Part shown: piece after piece, positions 1 to 8,107 of the stretch | Layout: every line of letters starts with the position of its first letter | Position numbering within the stretch: the stretch's first letter is position 1 | Assembly (NCBI GenBank): GCA_964436345.1 | Contig: CAYTCC010000030.1 | Coordinates: 1-13,934 of the forward strand | Direction: 5' to 3' | DNA length: 13,934 bases | Source: GCA-002694895 sp964436345 | Lineage (GTDB): Bacteria > Chloroflexota > Dehalococcoidia > Lucifugimonadales > GCA-002694895 | The notes under the pieces: generated by a model | Seen by the model: the letters and a program-made list of their open reading frames with translations, nothing else | What the model was told of the DNA's origin: nothing | Database searches by the model: none | Program-made: the position numbers and the translations under genes

Positions 1-15
1 TTATAAAATTAAATT

Positions 16-777
16 ATGAACTATAAAAACATCAAAACATCAATAAATAACCAACTATTGGAAATTTATATAAATCGTCCAGACAAAATGAATGCAATAA
101 ATCCTGAAACTAGCATGGAACTTAAAAATATTTTTGAACAATTTAAATCAAATAACAAATTAAAAGTTGCAATTTTATCTGGGTCAGGAGAAAAAGCTTT
201 CTCCGCTGGAAATGATTTGAAACATATCAGATCAGATTCTGATCCAAAAGTACCATTTGGAGGAATTACTTCGGACTACATATGTTACAAACCTATAATT
301 GCAGCAATAAATGGATTTGCTTTGGGGGGAGGTTTGGAAATTGCACTTTCATGCGATATATTAATTGCTTCAGACAAATCGACTTTTGGATTTCCTGAAC
401 CAAAGGTCGGATTATTTGCAGGAGCAGGAGGGGCAGCCAAACTTGCAAAACTTATTCCACAAAAACTTGCATTAAGTCTTTTGTTAACCGGGAAATTAAT
501 AAATAGCACAGAAGCTAAAAGTATTGGTTTAATTAGTGAAATATTGCCCGGCAAAAATATTCTGCATAGAGCAAGAGAAATTGCTAATGAAATTCTAAAA
601 TGCTCACCTCTTGCTATTTCGGCAACAAAACAAATCATTTACAATGAATATTCTACCGAATACAATCCTGATGATATTGAGAAAAAATACTCAGAAGTTA
701 TCAAACTCAGAGATAGTAACCACTTTAATATTGGCAAAACAGCATTTGCTAACAAAGAAGACCCTGTCTGGGATTAA
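16..777 (+). CDS. Enoyl-CoA hydratase/isomerase (crotonase) family, CaiD-like
   Basis: A 253-residue protein of normal crotonase length, predicted to be cytoplasmic and to add or remove water at the 2,3 double bond of an acyl-CoA. The first oxyanion-hole segment is FSAGNDLK (about residues 62-69). The second is NGFALGGGLE (99-108), followed by FGFPEPKVGL (124-133). Both acidic positions used by hydratases are present: E108 in GGGLE and E128 in FPEP. The C-terminus ends in AFANKEDPVW, which closely resembles the end of crotonobetainyl-CoA hydratase (CaiD) and related proteins, so I place it nearer CaiD than FadB-type hydratases. The true substrate cannot be read from sequence, and no carnitine genes are visible nearby. 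The ATG at 16 gives the usual family N-terminus; there is no clear ribosome binding site and the upstream gene is outside the window. The next gene starts 27 bp downstream, so co-transcription is likely. Confidence 0.88.
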   Translation: MNYKNIKTSINNQLLEIYINRPDKMNAINPETSMELKNIFEQFKSNNKLKVAILSGSGEKAFSAGNDLKHIRSDSDPKVPFGGITSDYICYKPIIAAINGFALGGGLEIALSCDILIASDKSTFGFPEPKVGLFAGAGGAAKLAKLIPQKLALSLLLTGKLINSTEAKSIGLISEILPGKNILHRAREIANEILKCSPLAISATKQIIYNEYSTEYNPDDIEKKYSEVIKLRDSNHFNIGKTAFANKEDPVWD

Positions 778-804
778 TTCATAATTCAATTAAAAATTTA
801 AGTC

Positions 805-3366
805 ATGAAAGAAATTAATATAATTCCAAAAAAGTATTCTATTGAAATAAAACCCGATAATAGTAATCATAATTTCGATGGTTTGATATATATAAATTTT
901 GATACCAAAAATGAATTAAATGAACTAATTCTTGATAGTGTGAAACTTAAAATTATAAAATGTGAGTTGATCACAGAAAATAATGAATTAAATTTATCAG
1001 ATTTTCATACTACCGATTCAAATCTGATAATAAATCACAAAATGTCAAATAATACTTCAGGAACTTTAAAAATTCATTACACAGGAAAAATATCCAACGA
1101 TTTAAAAGGTTTATATTTAAGTTCATATAATTCAAATAATAAAAAAGAAATTTTATTAAGTACACAATTTGAACCTACAGATGCCAGGAAAGTAATTCCA
1201 TGCGTTGATCACCCAAATTACAAAGCAATTTTTTCATTGAAATTAATTATCCCAACTGAATTAAATGCAATATCCAATATGCCAGTAATAAATGAGAAAA
1301 CCATTTCTAAATCTTTAAAGGAAATTGAATTTTCAGAATCTCCAATTATGTCTACTTACCTATTATTCTTTGCTATCGGAAAAATATCTTCAAAAGAAAT
1401 AAAAACTAAACAAGGGGTATTGATAAGAGTATGGGCAACAGATAACAAAGAAATATTTAGTGATTTTGCTCTTGAAACATCTGTTAAATTACTAAATTAT
1501 TTCGAATCATATTTCGGAGTAAAATACCCATTGCCAAAATTAGATCATATAGCAATACCTGATTTTGCTGCAGGTGCTATGGAAAATTGGGGTTGTATTA
1601 GTTACAGAGAAAATGCCTTGTTAGTAGACCCAGGCAACAGTTCATTGCAAACGAAACAACTAGTAGCAGCAATAATCGCTCATGAAATGGCTCATATGTG
1701 GTTTGGGGATCTTGTAACTATGAGTTGGTGGAATGATTTATGGTTAAATGAAAGTTTTGCTTCATGGATGGGAGATAAAGCTATAAGTAATATTTATCCC
1801 GAGTGGGATGTTTGGACAAAATTTATTCTTGATGACACAAATCGTGCATTTGAATTAGATGCATTAGATAATAGTCACCCAATTGAACAAGCTGTAGATA
1901 ATCCAGATGAAATTGGGCAACTGTTTGATGCAATAAGTTACAGTAAAGGAGCATCTCTTATTAGAATGCTAGAAAATTATCTAGGTGAATCAACTTTCCA
2001 AAAAGGAATACAAATATACATAAAAACACATGCCTATAAAAATACAACCACTGATGACCTATGGAATGCTCTTAGTATAAATTCAGATACAAATGTTAAA
2101 AATTTAATGGATAACTGGACAAAGAAGACTGGATTTCCGTTAATAGAATTAAATAAGAATGACAACAATGAATATGAGTTAAATCAATCTAAGTTTTCAT
2201 TTAATGAGAATGTTGAAAATCAATCTGATTGGATAATTCCAATAAAATATTATTCTAAAACTAATAACGAGAAAATTGAAAATTCAAAATTGATTTCAAA
2301 TAAATCTAACAAAATAAATGCAATCAGCAAAAAGTGTACAGATATAACCATTTTTAATGAAAATTCTGCAGGTTTTTACAAAATAATATATCCTATAAAT
2401 TTACTAAAAAACCTCATAAGTAAAATAAAAGCAAATATAAATACAATCCCCAGTGAAGAACGACTAGGATTGCTATCCGATGCTTATATACTGCTTAAAG
2501 CTAATAAAATATCTCCAAAATATTATCTGAATTTACTCACAGCATTTGTGACCGAAAACAATCCATATATATGGAAATATTTATGTAGCAGTATAAGATC
2601 AATTGATTTAAAGCTTCATGAAACTATTATTTATAAAAATTATTTTTCATATATATCTAGATTTTTAAATAATATTTACTTAGAACGTTTGGGGACTAAT
2701 TCAGAAATAAGTTGGAGTTTTGAGAATACATCTTCAGAAACAGAACAATTAATGAAAGCAACATTATTAGAAAATTTAAGCTATTACCAAAATAAAGACA
2801 TAATAAAAAAAGCAAAAACTATATTTGATAATTATCATTCTGGAAATAAAGAAAAAATCCATCCAAATCTTAAAAAACCTCTTTTCTTAGCTATTGCTTA
2901 TGAAGGGCAAAGTTCAAATTTTGATAAAATATGGAAATTATACCTTGAATCAGATTCCCAAGAAGAAAAATCACTTTATTTAGGAAGTTTAACTCAATTT
3001 AATAATACAGATAAAATTTCCTTTTTACTCAGTCAAGTTTTAACAAATAATATCAGAAAACATGATATTGCTTCAGTTATGCTTGGAATTGCTAATAATA
3101 AAATAGGGCACGAATTATCATGGAATTTTTTGAAAGAAAATTGGAATAAAATTATAGAACTTTGTGGTGACGGATTTCAGGTGAATTACGTAGTAACACT
3201 TCCATCAAGATTTCAAACGAATAATTCATACCAAGAAGTAAGCAATTTTTATAAAGAAAATTCATTACCAGCAGCTTCTATGTCTATTCAACAAACATTA
3301 GAAAGAATAGAAAACAATATATCATGGATAAATACTAATATAGAAAATTTTAAAAAATCTTTATAA
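805..3366 (+). CDS. M1 family zinc aminopeptidase
   Basis: An 853-residue peptidase that removes N-terminal residues from peptides, most likely in the cytoplasm because there is no signal peptide. The N-terminal beta-saddle domain covers about residues 1-200. The catalytic domain has the exopeptidase motif GAMENWG at 257-263. The zinc site HEMAH is at 293-297, followed 18 residues later by E316 in NESF; H293, H297 and E316 are the expected metal ligands and E294 the general base. Y379 in ISYSKG is the expected transition-state tyrosine. From about 510 to the end is a helical region matching the ERAP1-type C-terminal domain. Length and order are those of the aminopeptidase N / tricorn-interacting-factor group, with no sign of damage. 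The start MKEINIIPKKYSIEIKPD has the usual M1 opening (a YxIEIxP-like strand). It follows the crotonase by 27 bp and probably shares its transcript. Substrate preference is not predictable here. Confidence 0.96.
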   Translation: MKEINIIPKKYSIEIKPDNSNHNFDGLIYINFDTKNELNELILDSVKLKIIKCELITENNELNLSDFHTTDSNLIINHKMSNNTSGTLKIHYTGKISNDLKGLYLSSYNSNNKKEILLSTQFEPTDARKVIPCVDHPNYKAIFSLKLIIPTELNAISNMPVINEKTISKSLKEIEFSESPIMSTYLLFFAIGKISSKEIKTKQGVLIRVWATDNKEIFSDFALETSVKLLNYFESYFGVKYPLPKLDHIAIPDFAAGAMENWGCISYRENALLVDPGNSSLQTKQLVAAIIAHEMAHMWFGDLVTMSWWNDLWLNESFASWMGDKAISNIYPEWDVWTKFILDDTNRAFELDALDNSHPIEQAVDNPDEIGQLFDAISYSKGASLIRMLENYLGESTFQKGIQIYIKTHAYKNTTTDDLWNALSINSDTNVKNLMDNWTKKTGFPLIELNKNDNNEYELNQSKFSFNENVENQSDWIIPIKYYSKTNNEKIENSKLISNKSNKINAISKKCTDITIFNENSAGFYKIIYPINLLKNLISKIKANINTIPSEERLGLLSDAYILLKANKISPKYYLNLLTAFVTENNPYIWKYLCSSIRSIDLKLHETIIYKNYFSYISRFLNNIYLERLGTNSEISWSFENTSSETEQLMKATLLENLSYYQNKDIIKKAKTIFDNYHSGNKEKIHPNLKKPLFLAIAYEGQSSNFDKIWKLYLESDSQEEKSLYLGSLTQFNNTDKISFLLSQVLTNNIRKHDIASVMLGIANNKIGHELSWNFLKENWNKIIELCGDGFQVNYVVTLPSRFQTNNSYQEVSNFYKENSLPAASMSIQQTLERIENNISWINTNIENFKKSL

Positions 3367-3383
3367 TTTTCAAGCTAATATAG

Positions 3384-3389
3384 TATAAT
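3384..3389 (+). promoter_or_regulatory. Possible -10 box upstream of the cyclophilin gene
   Basis: A perfect TATAAT lies in the 60-bp gap between the aminopeptidase and the cyclophilin gene, 37 bp before the start codon. The best -35 at normal spacing (TTATAA, 3361-3366) is weak and overlaps the aminopeptidase stop. In such AT-rich DNA a chance match is quite possible. Confidence 0.3.
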
Positions 3390-3413
3390 TATCATCTATA
3401 CTCAAAAAAATAT

Positions 3414-3418
3414 AAAGG
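3414..3418 (+). promoter_or_regulatory. Ribosome binding site of the cyclophilin gene
   Basis: AAAGG sits 8 bases before the ATG at 3427 and supports that start. It is one of the few recognisable Shine-Dalgarno-like sites in this window; most neighbouring starts have none. Confidence 0.5.
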
Positions 3419-3426
3419 CTAACAAA

Positions 3427-4218
3427 ATGGTTTTTATTAGTAGAATAAAAAATAAAAATAATTTAAGAATTATATTCATATCTCTTCTTTCTTTAATGAT
3501 AGTAGCTTGTAGCCCTTCTTTAGCTAATGAAAGTTATGGACAAAAAGGAGCTACCGGAAAAGTAGACTTACTCAATCCCGGAGACACATTATCATCAAAA
3601 GGGTATGGAGAAACAGATACAAGAGGAGTTCAAGTGAAAAAATCACAATCATATGACGCACCCCCACCAATGTTTATAGACACAGATAAAGAATTTTATT
3701 ATGCAAAAATCGAGTTAGAAAAAGGTGGAACTATACTTTTAGAATTATATAGCAACAAAGTACCTAAAACAGTTAATAATTTTGTTTTCCTTGCGAATAA
3801 TGGATTTTATGATGGAGTAACATTTCATAGAGTAATACCAGATTTTATGGCACAAACAGGTGATCCAACAGGTACCGGAACAGGTGGCCCTGGTTATCAG
3901 TTTGACAACGAATTCCATCCTGATTTAAGTCATAATGTAAAAGGAATTGTATCTATGGCTAATGCAGGAATACAGAATGGTAAAGGAACTAATGGAAGTC
4001 AATTTTTCATTACTTATGTGCCAACTGAATTTTTAGACGGATTCAATCCTGATGGAACTGAAAAAGATTGTAAATTTGACTCTTGTCATTCTGTTTTTGG
4101 AAAAGTAATTGATGGTTTAGATACTCTTGATAACATCTCTCTAAGAGATCCTGGTTCAGCGACCCAACCTGGAGATGTAATTAAAACTATTACCGTGCAA
4201 AAACACAATACTCCTTAA
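3427..4218 (+). CDS. Cyclophilin-type peptidyl-prolyl isomerase lipoprotein
   Basis: A 263-residue protein that catalyses cis-trans isomerisation of X-Pro bonds outside the cytoplasm. Residues 1-27 form a lipoprotein signal peptide with a basic n-region, a hydrophobic core and the lipobox IVAC; C28 is the expected lipidated residue. A low-complexity linker runs to about 85, then a complete cyclophilin domain to the end. Active-site positions are present: R135 in FHRVIP, Q143 in MAQTGD, Q192 and F194 in NGSQFF, and H221 in CHSVFG. The position of the cyclosporin-contacting tryptophan is phenylalanine (F202, EFLDG), as in many bacterial cyclophilins. An insertion between FLDG and the HSVFG strand carries C215 and C220, a possible disulfide outside the cell. 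A good AAAGG site and a TATAAT upstream suggest its own promoter. It converges on the next gene with no spacer between the two stop codons. Confidence 0.93.
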   Translation: MVFISRIKNKNNLRIIFISLLSLMIVACSPSLANESYGQKGATGKVDLLNPGDTLSSKGYGETDTRGVQVKKSQSYDAPPPMFIDTDKEFYYAKIELEKGGTILLELYSNKVPKTVNNFVFLANNGFYDGVTFHRVIPDFMAQTGDPTGTGTGGPGYQFDNEFHPDLSHNVKGIVSMANAGIQNGKGTNGSQFFITYVPTEFLDGFNPDGTEKDCKFDSCHSVFGKVIDGLDTLDNISLRDPGSATQPGDVIKTITVQKHNTP

Positions 4219-6300
4219 TTACAGTTTGTTATCACTATAAAGTAATAAGTTACCTGAAATACCTAACCATGCTTTGTTAAATATTTCTTTTTCTTTAATC
4301 AATGGTTGGTTATTAATTCTTAGTGATTTCCCTGTATAGTTATGAATAATCATATAATCTTGCATATACTCAAAAAGTAATCCGTTAAATAAATCATTAT
4401 CAAATTCTTCACCTTTAATTTTGTTTCTATTCAATATTTTATTTTGAAGAGATCGTGATATTGAATTCATATCAATAACCAGATTATTTTTATCATCATA
4501 TATATAGCCTCTTATGCTTACTCTACGGGAATAATTTATCATTAGTATTATTCCAATTATTAATATTAATATAATTATAACTGCTGCTATAGAAGATAAA
4601 ATTATTACAAAATTAGACTGTTCATCAATTTTATCTTGAATTGCATCTGCAGGTTTTTTTGGGTCTTCTTTTATAATAATTTTTTCTATAATTGGTTCTG
4701 GAATCGTGGTAATCACCATAGAATTTGCATATATCACATATTTTTTATTTTTGTACATGGAATCTAATCTGAAACTGATATTAGCTTTTCCATATTTTGT
4801 AGTACTTAGATTTGCTTCAAATTTACTAGCTCTTCCATCTTGTATGGGATCAACAGGATTTATTTTTATATCAAAATCCAAAGCATCAGCACTTACAGCC
4901 CATTTTATATCATCTGAATTAACAAAATATTTTTCATCTCCCAAATATGATTCAATTATTGCAATGGATGTATTTTCATTTAAATTAATATTATCAAGGG
5001 TTACTGGATCAGAAATAATATAAGGAAACAATTCAAAATTTATTTTTGTTAAATCAGAAATACTTGTACCATAATTTGGCCAAGAATATTTAATCTCCAC
5101 ATTATATTCTCCTGGTTCATTAACATCAGGAATAATCATAGAATAATAACCATCTTCAGCATAAGCATCACCATTTATACCGTTATCATTCATTTCATAA
5201 CTTATTTTATTATCAAATATCAATTCAACATATGCATCCTTAGAGATCAAAATATCTGACCCTTTACCTTTAATCATATTAGTTACAAGTTGAACTGAAT
5301 TTTTAGTTGGAAAAGGACCTTTATCAATTAATTGAATATTATAATCTATTTTATTTCTGTGCGAAATTGATAACAATCCGGAATAGTAGTCTGAAATTTT
5401 AAACAACCATTTCCCTGGAGTTGGGTCTGTAAATTTCCATATTGAAACAAAAGGTGTTTCTAACAAATCTGTTGGGCCATAATTTCCAGCTGTTCTGTTT
5501 ACTCCACCAGGTGTAATTATTGCAACATTACCTTCAGTTTTAGTTCTGAACATAACTATCTCTAATTCACTAGTTCCTGGTGAAACAAAAATTTCTTGTT
5601 GGAAAATACTATTTTTTTCAACTATACCTTTAAAATCATTACTTAAAATTCGCTCTGCATGCTGTTTAATTGTATTTTCTGTAATAAGTTCAATAGTATC
5701 CGGAGTAACCATTGGATAAATACCTCCAGTTGTCCACTGAGCCCAAGTTTTATATTTATCTATTAATGATCTATCAGTATCATATTTATAAATAAAATTT
5801 AAAATCCATTTTTTAGAAGCTATAGTTTCAAGTAATGTTTCAATTATTTTTGATTCTTCAGAAGAGATTTCCAAATTGTCATGAACTATAAAATTAATTA
5901 CAGAACCTTCTGCTGCATTTGTTAAAGTTAATTCATTTACTATTTCAGTAATTACCCCAAGAACAGTAACAGAATCCATATTTTCATCATTTTTCATCCA
6001 TTGAAGTAAATTTTCAATTTGTGCATCAGAATCTACAGCATTAGAATCAAAAATTAAAGATTTATGAGGTGAATTTAATGAGAAAAACTTATATTGAGAT
6101 TCTTCACGTAATTCTTTTAATGTTCCGATTAATGAATAAATAAAATCAGAATAATATTGATTCTCAGAATTAGGATCAACAACAAATATAACCTCTTTAT
6201 TAGATGAATCTGCATGAGTACTTAAAATATTAATTCCAAAACTTGAAAAAGTTATTATTATTATTAATGTAATAGATATATATTTTTGTAGAATTTTCAC
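4219..6300 (-). CDS. Membrane-anchored protein with degenerate vWA and Ig-like domains
   Basis: A 693-residue envelope protein of unknown function. The start is a GTG at 6298-6300; it gives a signal peptide (1-30, ending near STHA) but has no Shine-Dalgarno sequence. Residues about 36-225 read like a von Willebrand factor A fold: an opening VIFVVDP strand, a later FIVHDN strand, and WTTGGIYPMVTPDTI near its end. The metal-binding DxSxS motif is not there (VDPNSEN instead), so it probably does not bind ligand through a MIDAS site. A beta domain with FTDPTPGKWLFKI (289-301) follows. Next comes an Ig-like unit with NDNGINGDAYAEDGYYS (371-387), a calcium-loop-like pattern common in secreted repeat proteins, then a further beta region to about 530. 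A single membrane helix (about 564-589) precedes RR and a roughly 100-residue cytoplasmic tail that I do not recognise (perhaps remotely FHA-like). Topology is therefore outside-in. It is not clearly in an operon. Confidence 0.85.
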   Translation of the reverse strand: MKILQKYISITLIIIITFSSFGINILSTHADSSNKEVIFVVDPNSENQYYSDFIYSLIGTLKELREESQYKFFSLNSPHKSLIFDSNAVDSDAQIENLLQWMKNDENMDSVTVLGVITEIVNELTLTNAAEGSVINFIVHDNLEISSEESKIIETLLETIASKKWILNFIYKYDTDRSLIDKYKTWAQWTTGGIYPMVTPDTIELITENTIKQHAERILSNDFKGIVEKNSIFQQEIFVSPGTSELEIVMFRTKTEGNVAIITPGGVNRTAGNYGPTDLLETPFVSIWKFTDPTPGKWLFKISDYYSGLLSISHRNKIDYNIQLIDKGPFPTKNSVQLVTNMIKGKGSDILISKDAYVELIFDNKISYEMNDNGINGDAYAEDGYYSMIIPDVNEPGEYNVEIKYSWPNYGTSISDLTKINFELFPYIISDPVTLDNINLNENTSIAIIESYLGDEKYFVNSDDIKWAVSADALDFDIKINPVDPIQDGRASKFEANLSTTKYGKANISFRLDSMYKNKKYVIYANSMVITTIPEPIIEKIIIKEDPKKPADAIQDKIDEQSNFVIILSSIAAVIIILILIIGIILMINYSRRVSIRGYIYDDKNNLVIDMNSISRSLQNKILNRNKIKGEEFDNDLFNGLLFEYMQDYMIIHNYTGKSLRINNQPLIKEKEIFNKAWLGISGNLLLYSDNKL

Positions 6301-6320
6301 ATTATTTAATAGAATTTTAA

Positions 6321-6326
6321 ATTATA
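6321..6326 (-). promoter_or_regulatory. Possible -10 box for the vWA-like gene
   Basis: A perfect TATAAT on the minus strand lies 20 bp upstream of the GTG start at 6300, implying a very short leader. No good -35 sits at normal spacing. This fits the lack of a Shine-Dalgarno site but could be chance in AT-rich DNA. Confidence 0.28.
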
Positions 6327-6401
6327 GTTTATTACACTATTTAATGTAGGTAAGTTAGTCAACGACCCTCAAAGTCACTTTTTAATTATTTTTTAAATAA
6401 T

Positions 6402-6722
6402 ATGAAAATTAATTTATTCAAAATATTACTTTGTTTTTGTTTGATTTCATGTACTGTTGTTACAAATACAAATGAAAGATATACAGGATATATCACAGAA
6501 TTAAATTACAATAATAAAACACTTATTATGAAAGTAGAAAATAAATTGATTAATTTTGAACTTGCCAATTATAAATTAGACATTATTACTCTAAATCACT
6601 TAAAACAACATATGTTATCAGGAGAGCCATTGTCTATTGAATCTGAAAAAATAAACGGCAAATATAATATTACTAAAATATCAGACATAGATGGAACAAT
6701 ACATGGAGAGCCAATAGAATAA
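6402..6722 (+). CDS. Small putative lipoprotein
   Basis: A 106-residue protein with a lipoprotein signal peptide: a basic start (MKINLFK), a hydrophobic core and the lipobox LISC, so C17 is the likely lipidated cysteine. The remaining 89 residues open with ERYTGYITELNYNNKTLIMKV and alternate hydrophobic strands with charged turns, which suggests a small beta-barrel or OB-like fold of the kind seen in short DUF5666-like lipoproteins. I do not recognise a family with confidence and infer no activity. It diverges from the vWA-like gene across a 101-bp gap and converges on the next minus-strand gene, their stop codons touching without a spacer. Codon use and base composition match the neighbours, and the intact signal peptide argues that it is a real gene. 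Confidence 0.72.
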   Translation: MKINLFKILLCFCLISCTVVTNTNERYTGYITELNYNNKTLIMKVENKLINFELANYKLDIITLNHLKQHMLSGEPLSIESEKINGKYNITKISDIDGTIHGEPIE

Positions 6723-7241
6723 TTATTTTTTGCTTTTTGCCTCGAATGATAATTTCACAAATGCCACAATAATAAATAATACTACTAATAACATTACCAA
6801 ATATCCATGTTTAAAAACGGTGATGGCAGGATTATCCACACTTACAAAAAACTCAAAATTTTCAGATATATTGTTATCATCAATATAAATTTCAATCATC
6901 CAGTCACCTGGCTCTTTAAATGTATGCGTTGCCTTATACAAAGATTCAGTTTCAGGTAATTTCAAAGCAAAAAATTTATATCTTTTATTTTTATCAGGAG
7001 TATTGAAAAATATTTCAACATTACCTTTAAATTTGATTTCAAGATTTTCTGTATAATCTATTTTTATATCGATAAACTGCTCACCTAATTTAATGGGAAA
7101 CGAATCAAAATCGACTTTAACAATATAATTTTCACCATTTAATAAAATTGTATTTTCATTCTTAGAATCAGCAAGTAATTCATTAGAATTAAAGGTTAAA
7201 AAGAATATAAATATAAATACTAAAAAGGTTTTATTATTCAT
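6723..7241 (-). CDS. Membrane-anchored beta-sandwich protein, FixH/YtkA-like
   Basis: A 172-residue protein with a signal peptide (about 1-25, ending LLADS), an extracytoplasmic beta domain (about 30-140), one C-terminal membrane helix (about 145-165, YLVMLLVVLFIIVAFV) and a short basic tail. The pattern KATHTFKEPGDWMIEIYI (103-120) is the turn-and-strand signature of Ig-like folds such as FixH and YtkA. The match is to the fold rather than a clear family hit, and no metal-binding His/Met/Cys cluster is evident. Its ATG overlaps the end of the thioredoxin lipoprotein gene by 8 bp, so the two are almost certainly translationally coupled and their products probably work together outside the membrane. 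It is the last gene of the minus-strand run. What it binds is unknown. Confidence 0.78.
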   Translation of the reverse strand: MNNKTFLVFIFIFFLTFNSNELLADSKNENTILLNGENYIVKVDFDSFPIKLGEQFIDIKIDYTENLEIKFKGNVEIFFNTPDKNKRYKFFALKLPETESLYKATHTFKEPGDWMIEIYIDDNNISENFEFFVSVDNPAITVFKHGYLVMLLVVLFIIVAFVKLSFEAKSKK

Positions 7242-8094
7242 TTGTTAATCTAACAATATAATTTTCAATTTCTTCATAAGAAACATAACCTTGAAATTTT
7301 CGAAATAAATAATTATTTTTATCTATTAAGAAAGTATATGGTTCTGACTTGATATTCCATTCATTTAACACAGGAGAAATTTTTGCATTCTTTAAATTCC
7401 CTTTTATAAGATGCGGATTTTCATAAACTTCAACATGGATAAATGTAATTTTATCATGATACTTCGATTTTAATTTCTTCAAGACATCAAGCTGAGGGAA
7501 ACAAGTAGCTGTTTTACAAAAATTAGGTGAAAGAAAAAAAACTATTATTAACTTATCATGATTTAAAGCTTCTGATAATTTAAACTCATAAAAATCATAA
7601 TCAGGCTCAGGATCACTAGTTATTTCACTAATATCTTGTGCCTGGGTAAGAATTTTGTTATCTAAAGTAGGTATAAGTTCTCCTAATAATGGTGTTAATT
7701 CATTGTCACTAACATTTATTTCTTTTCTGTATATAAAATCTGTATCAGTTAAATCCTTAATGCTTATTGAATAATCACCTTCATTATCAAACGTAGTGTT
7801 TACAATATAAAATCCTCCGTTTTTATTAGGCCAATTATAAAAAACAGGGTCAAGAGCTCGTGATTTACTAGTTTTTATATTTTCAACTGATACCTGTAGG
7901 GGTTTTTCTGATTCAGAGCCTTCATTATTAATAATACTAAAAACTATTCTATTAAAGCCAAGAGAATATTCATTAGTTGGCATAACAACATTAGAGTTAA
8001 TTGATTCAGCAGAATTTGCTTTCAAATGTGAACAACCAATAAATAAAAGCAGGCAAATAAAATTTATAATTAAAATATTTTTTATACTATGCAT
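7234..8094 (-). CDS. Thioredoxin-fold lipoprotein with N-terminal Ig-like domain
   Basis: A 286-residue protein from the ATG at 8092-8094; a TTG two codons earlier is possible, but ATG is preferred and gives a compact signal peptide. The lipobox is FIGC, with C21 as the lipidated residue. Residues about 36-130 form a beta domain (LGFNRIVFSI near its start, FDNEGDYSISI later) like the beta-sandwich of the next gene. After a linker, about 165-286 is a thioredoxin fold: IIVFFLSPNFC, then a C-X4-C pair (C193 and C198, in CKTATC), a helix with QLDVLKKL, and the expected cis-proline P252 in EPYTFLID. The spacing is wider than the C-X-X-C of true thioredoxins and of TlpA/ResA, so it may be a peroxiredoxin-like or SCO-like thiol protein rather than a simple disulfide reductase. 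It starts 13 bp after the second MFS gene and overlaps the following gene by 8 bp. Confidence 0.85.
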   Translation of the reverse strand: MHSIKNILIINFICLLLFIGCSHLKANSAESINSNVVMPTNEYSLGFNRIVFSIINNEGSESEKPLQVSVENIKTSKSRALDPVFYNWPNKNGGFYIVNTTFDNEGDYSISIKDLTDTDFIYRKEINVSDNELTPLLGELIPTLDNKILTQAQDISEITSDPEPDYDFYEFKLSEALNHDKLIIVFFLSPNFCKTATCFPQLDVLKKLKSKYHDKITFIHVEVYENPHLIKGNLKNAKISPVLNEWNIKSEPYTFLIDKNNYLFRKFQGYVSYEEIENYIVRLTNE

Positions 8095-8107
8095 AACCAA
8101 TAATAAT

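Noticed and set aside
285..638. A 117-codon minus-strand frame
   Set aside because: It is antisense to the conserved core of the crotonase gene and has no recognisable features.
4706..5023. A 105-codon plus-strand frame inside the vWA-like gene
   Set aside because: It is antisense to a 693-residue gene with signal peptide and domain structure; no start signals or family features.
6301..6401. Direct GTCA repeats and a locally richer patch (AGTCAACGACCCTCAAAGTCAC) as an operator
   Set aside because: Only two short direct repeats, no symmetry and no paired promoter at sensible spacing; not distinguishable from chance.
8092..8100. TTG start at 8098-8100 for the thioredoxin lipoprotein
   Set aside because: An ATG lies two codons downstream and gives an equally good signal peptide; neither has a clear ribosome binding site, so the ATG was preferred.
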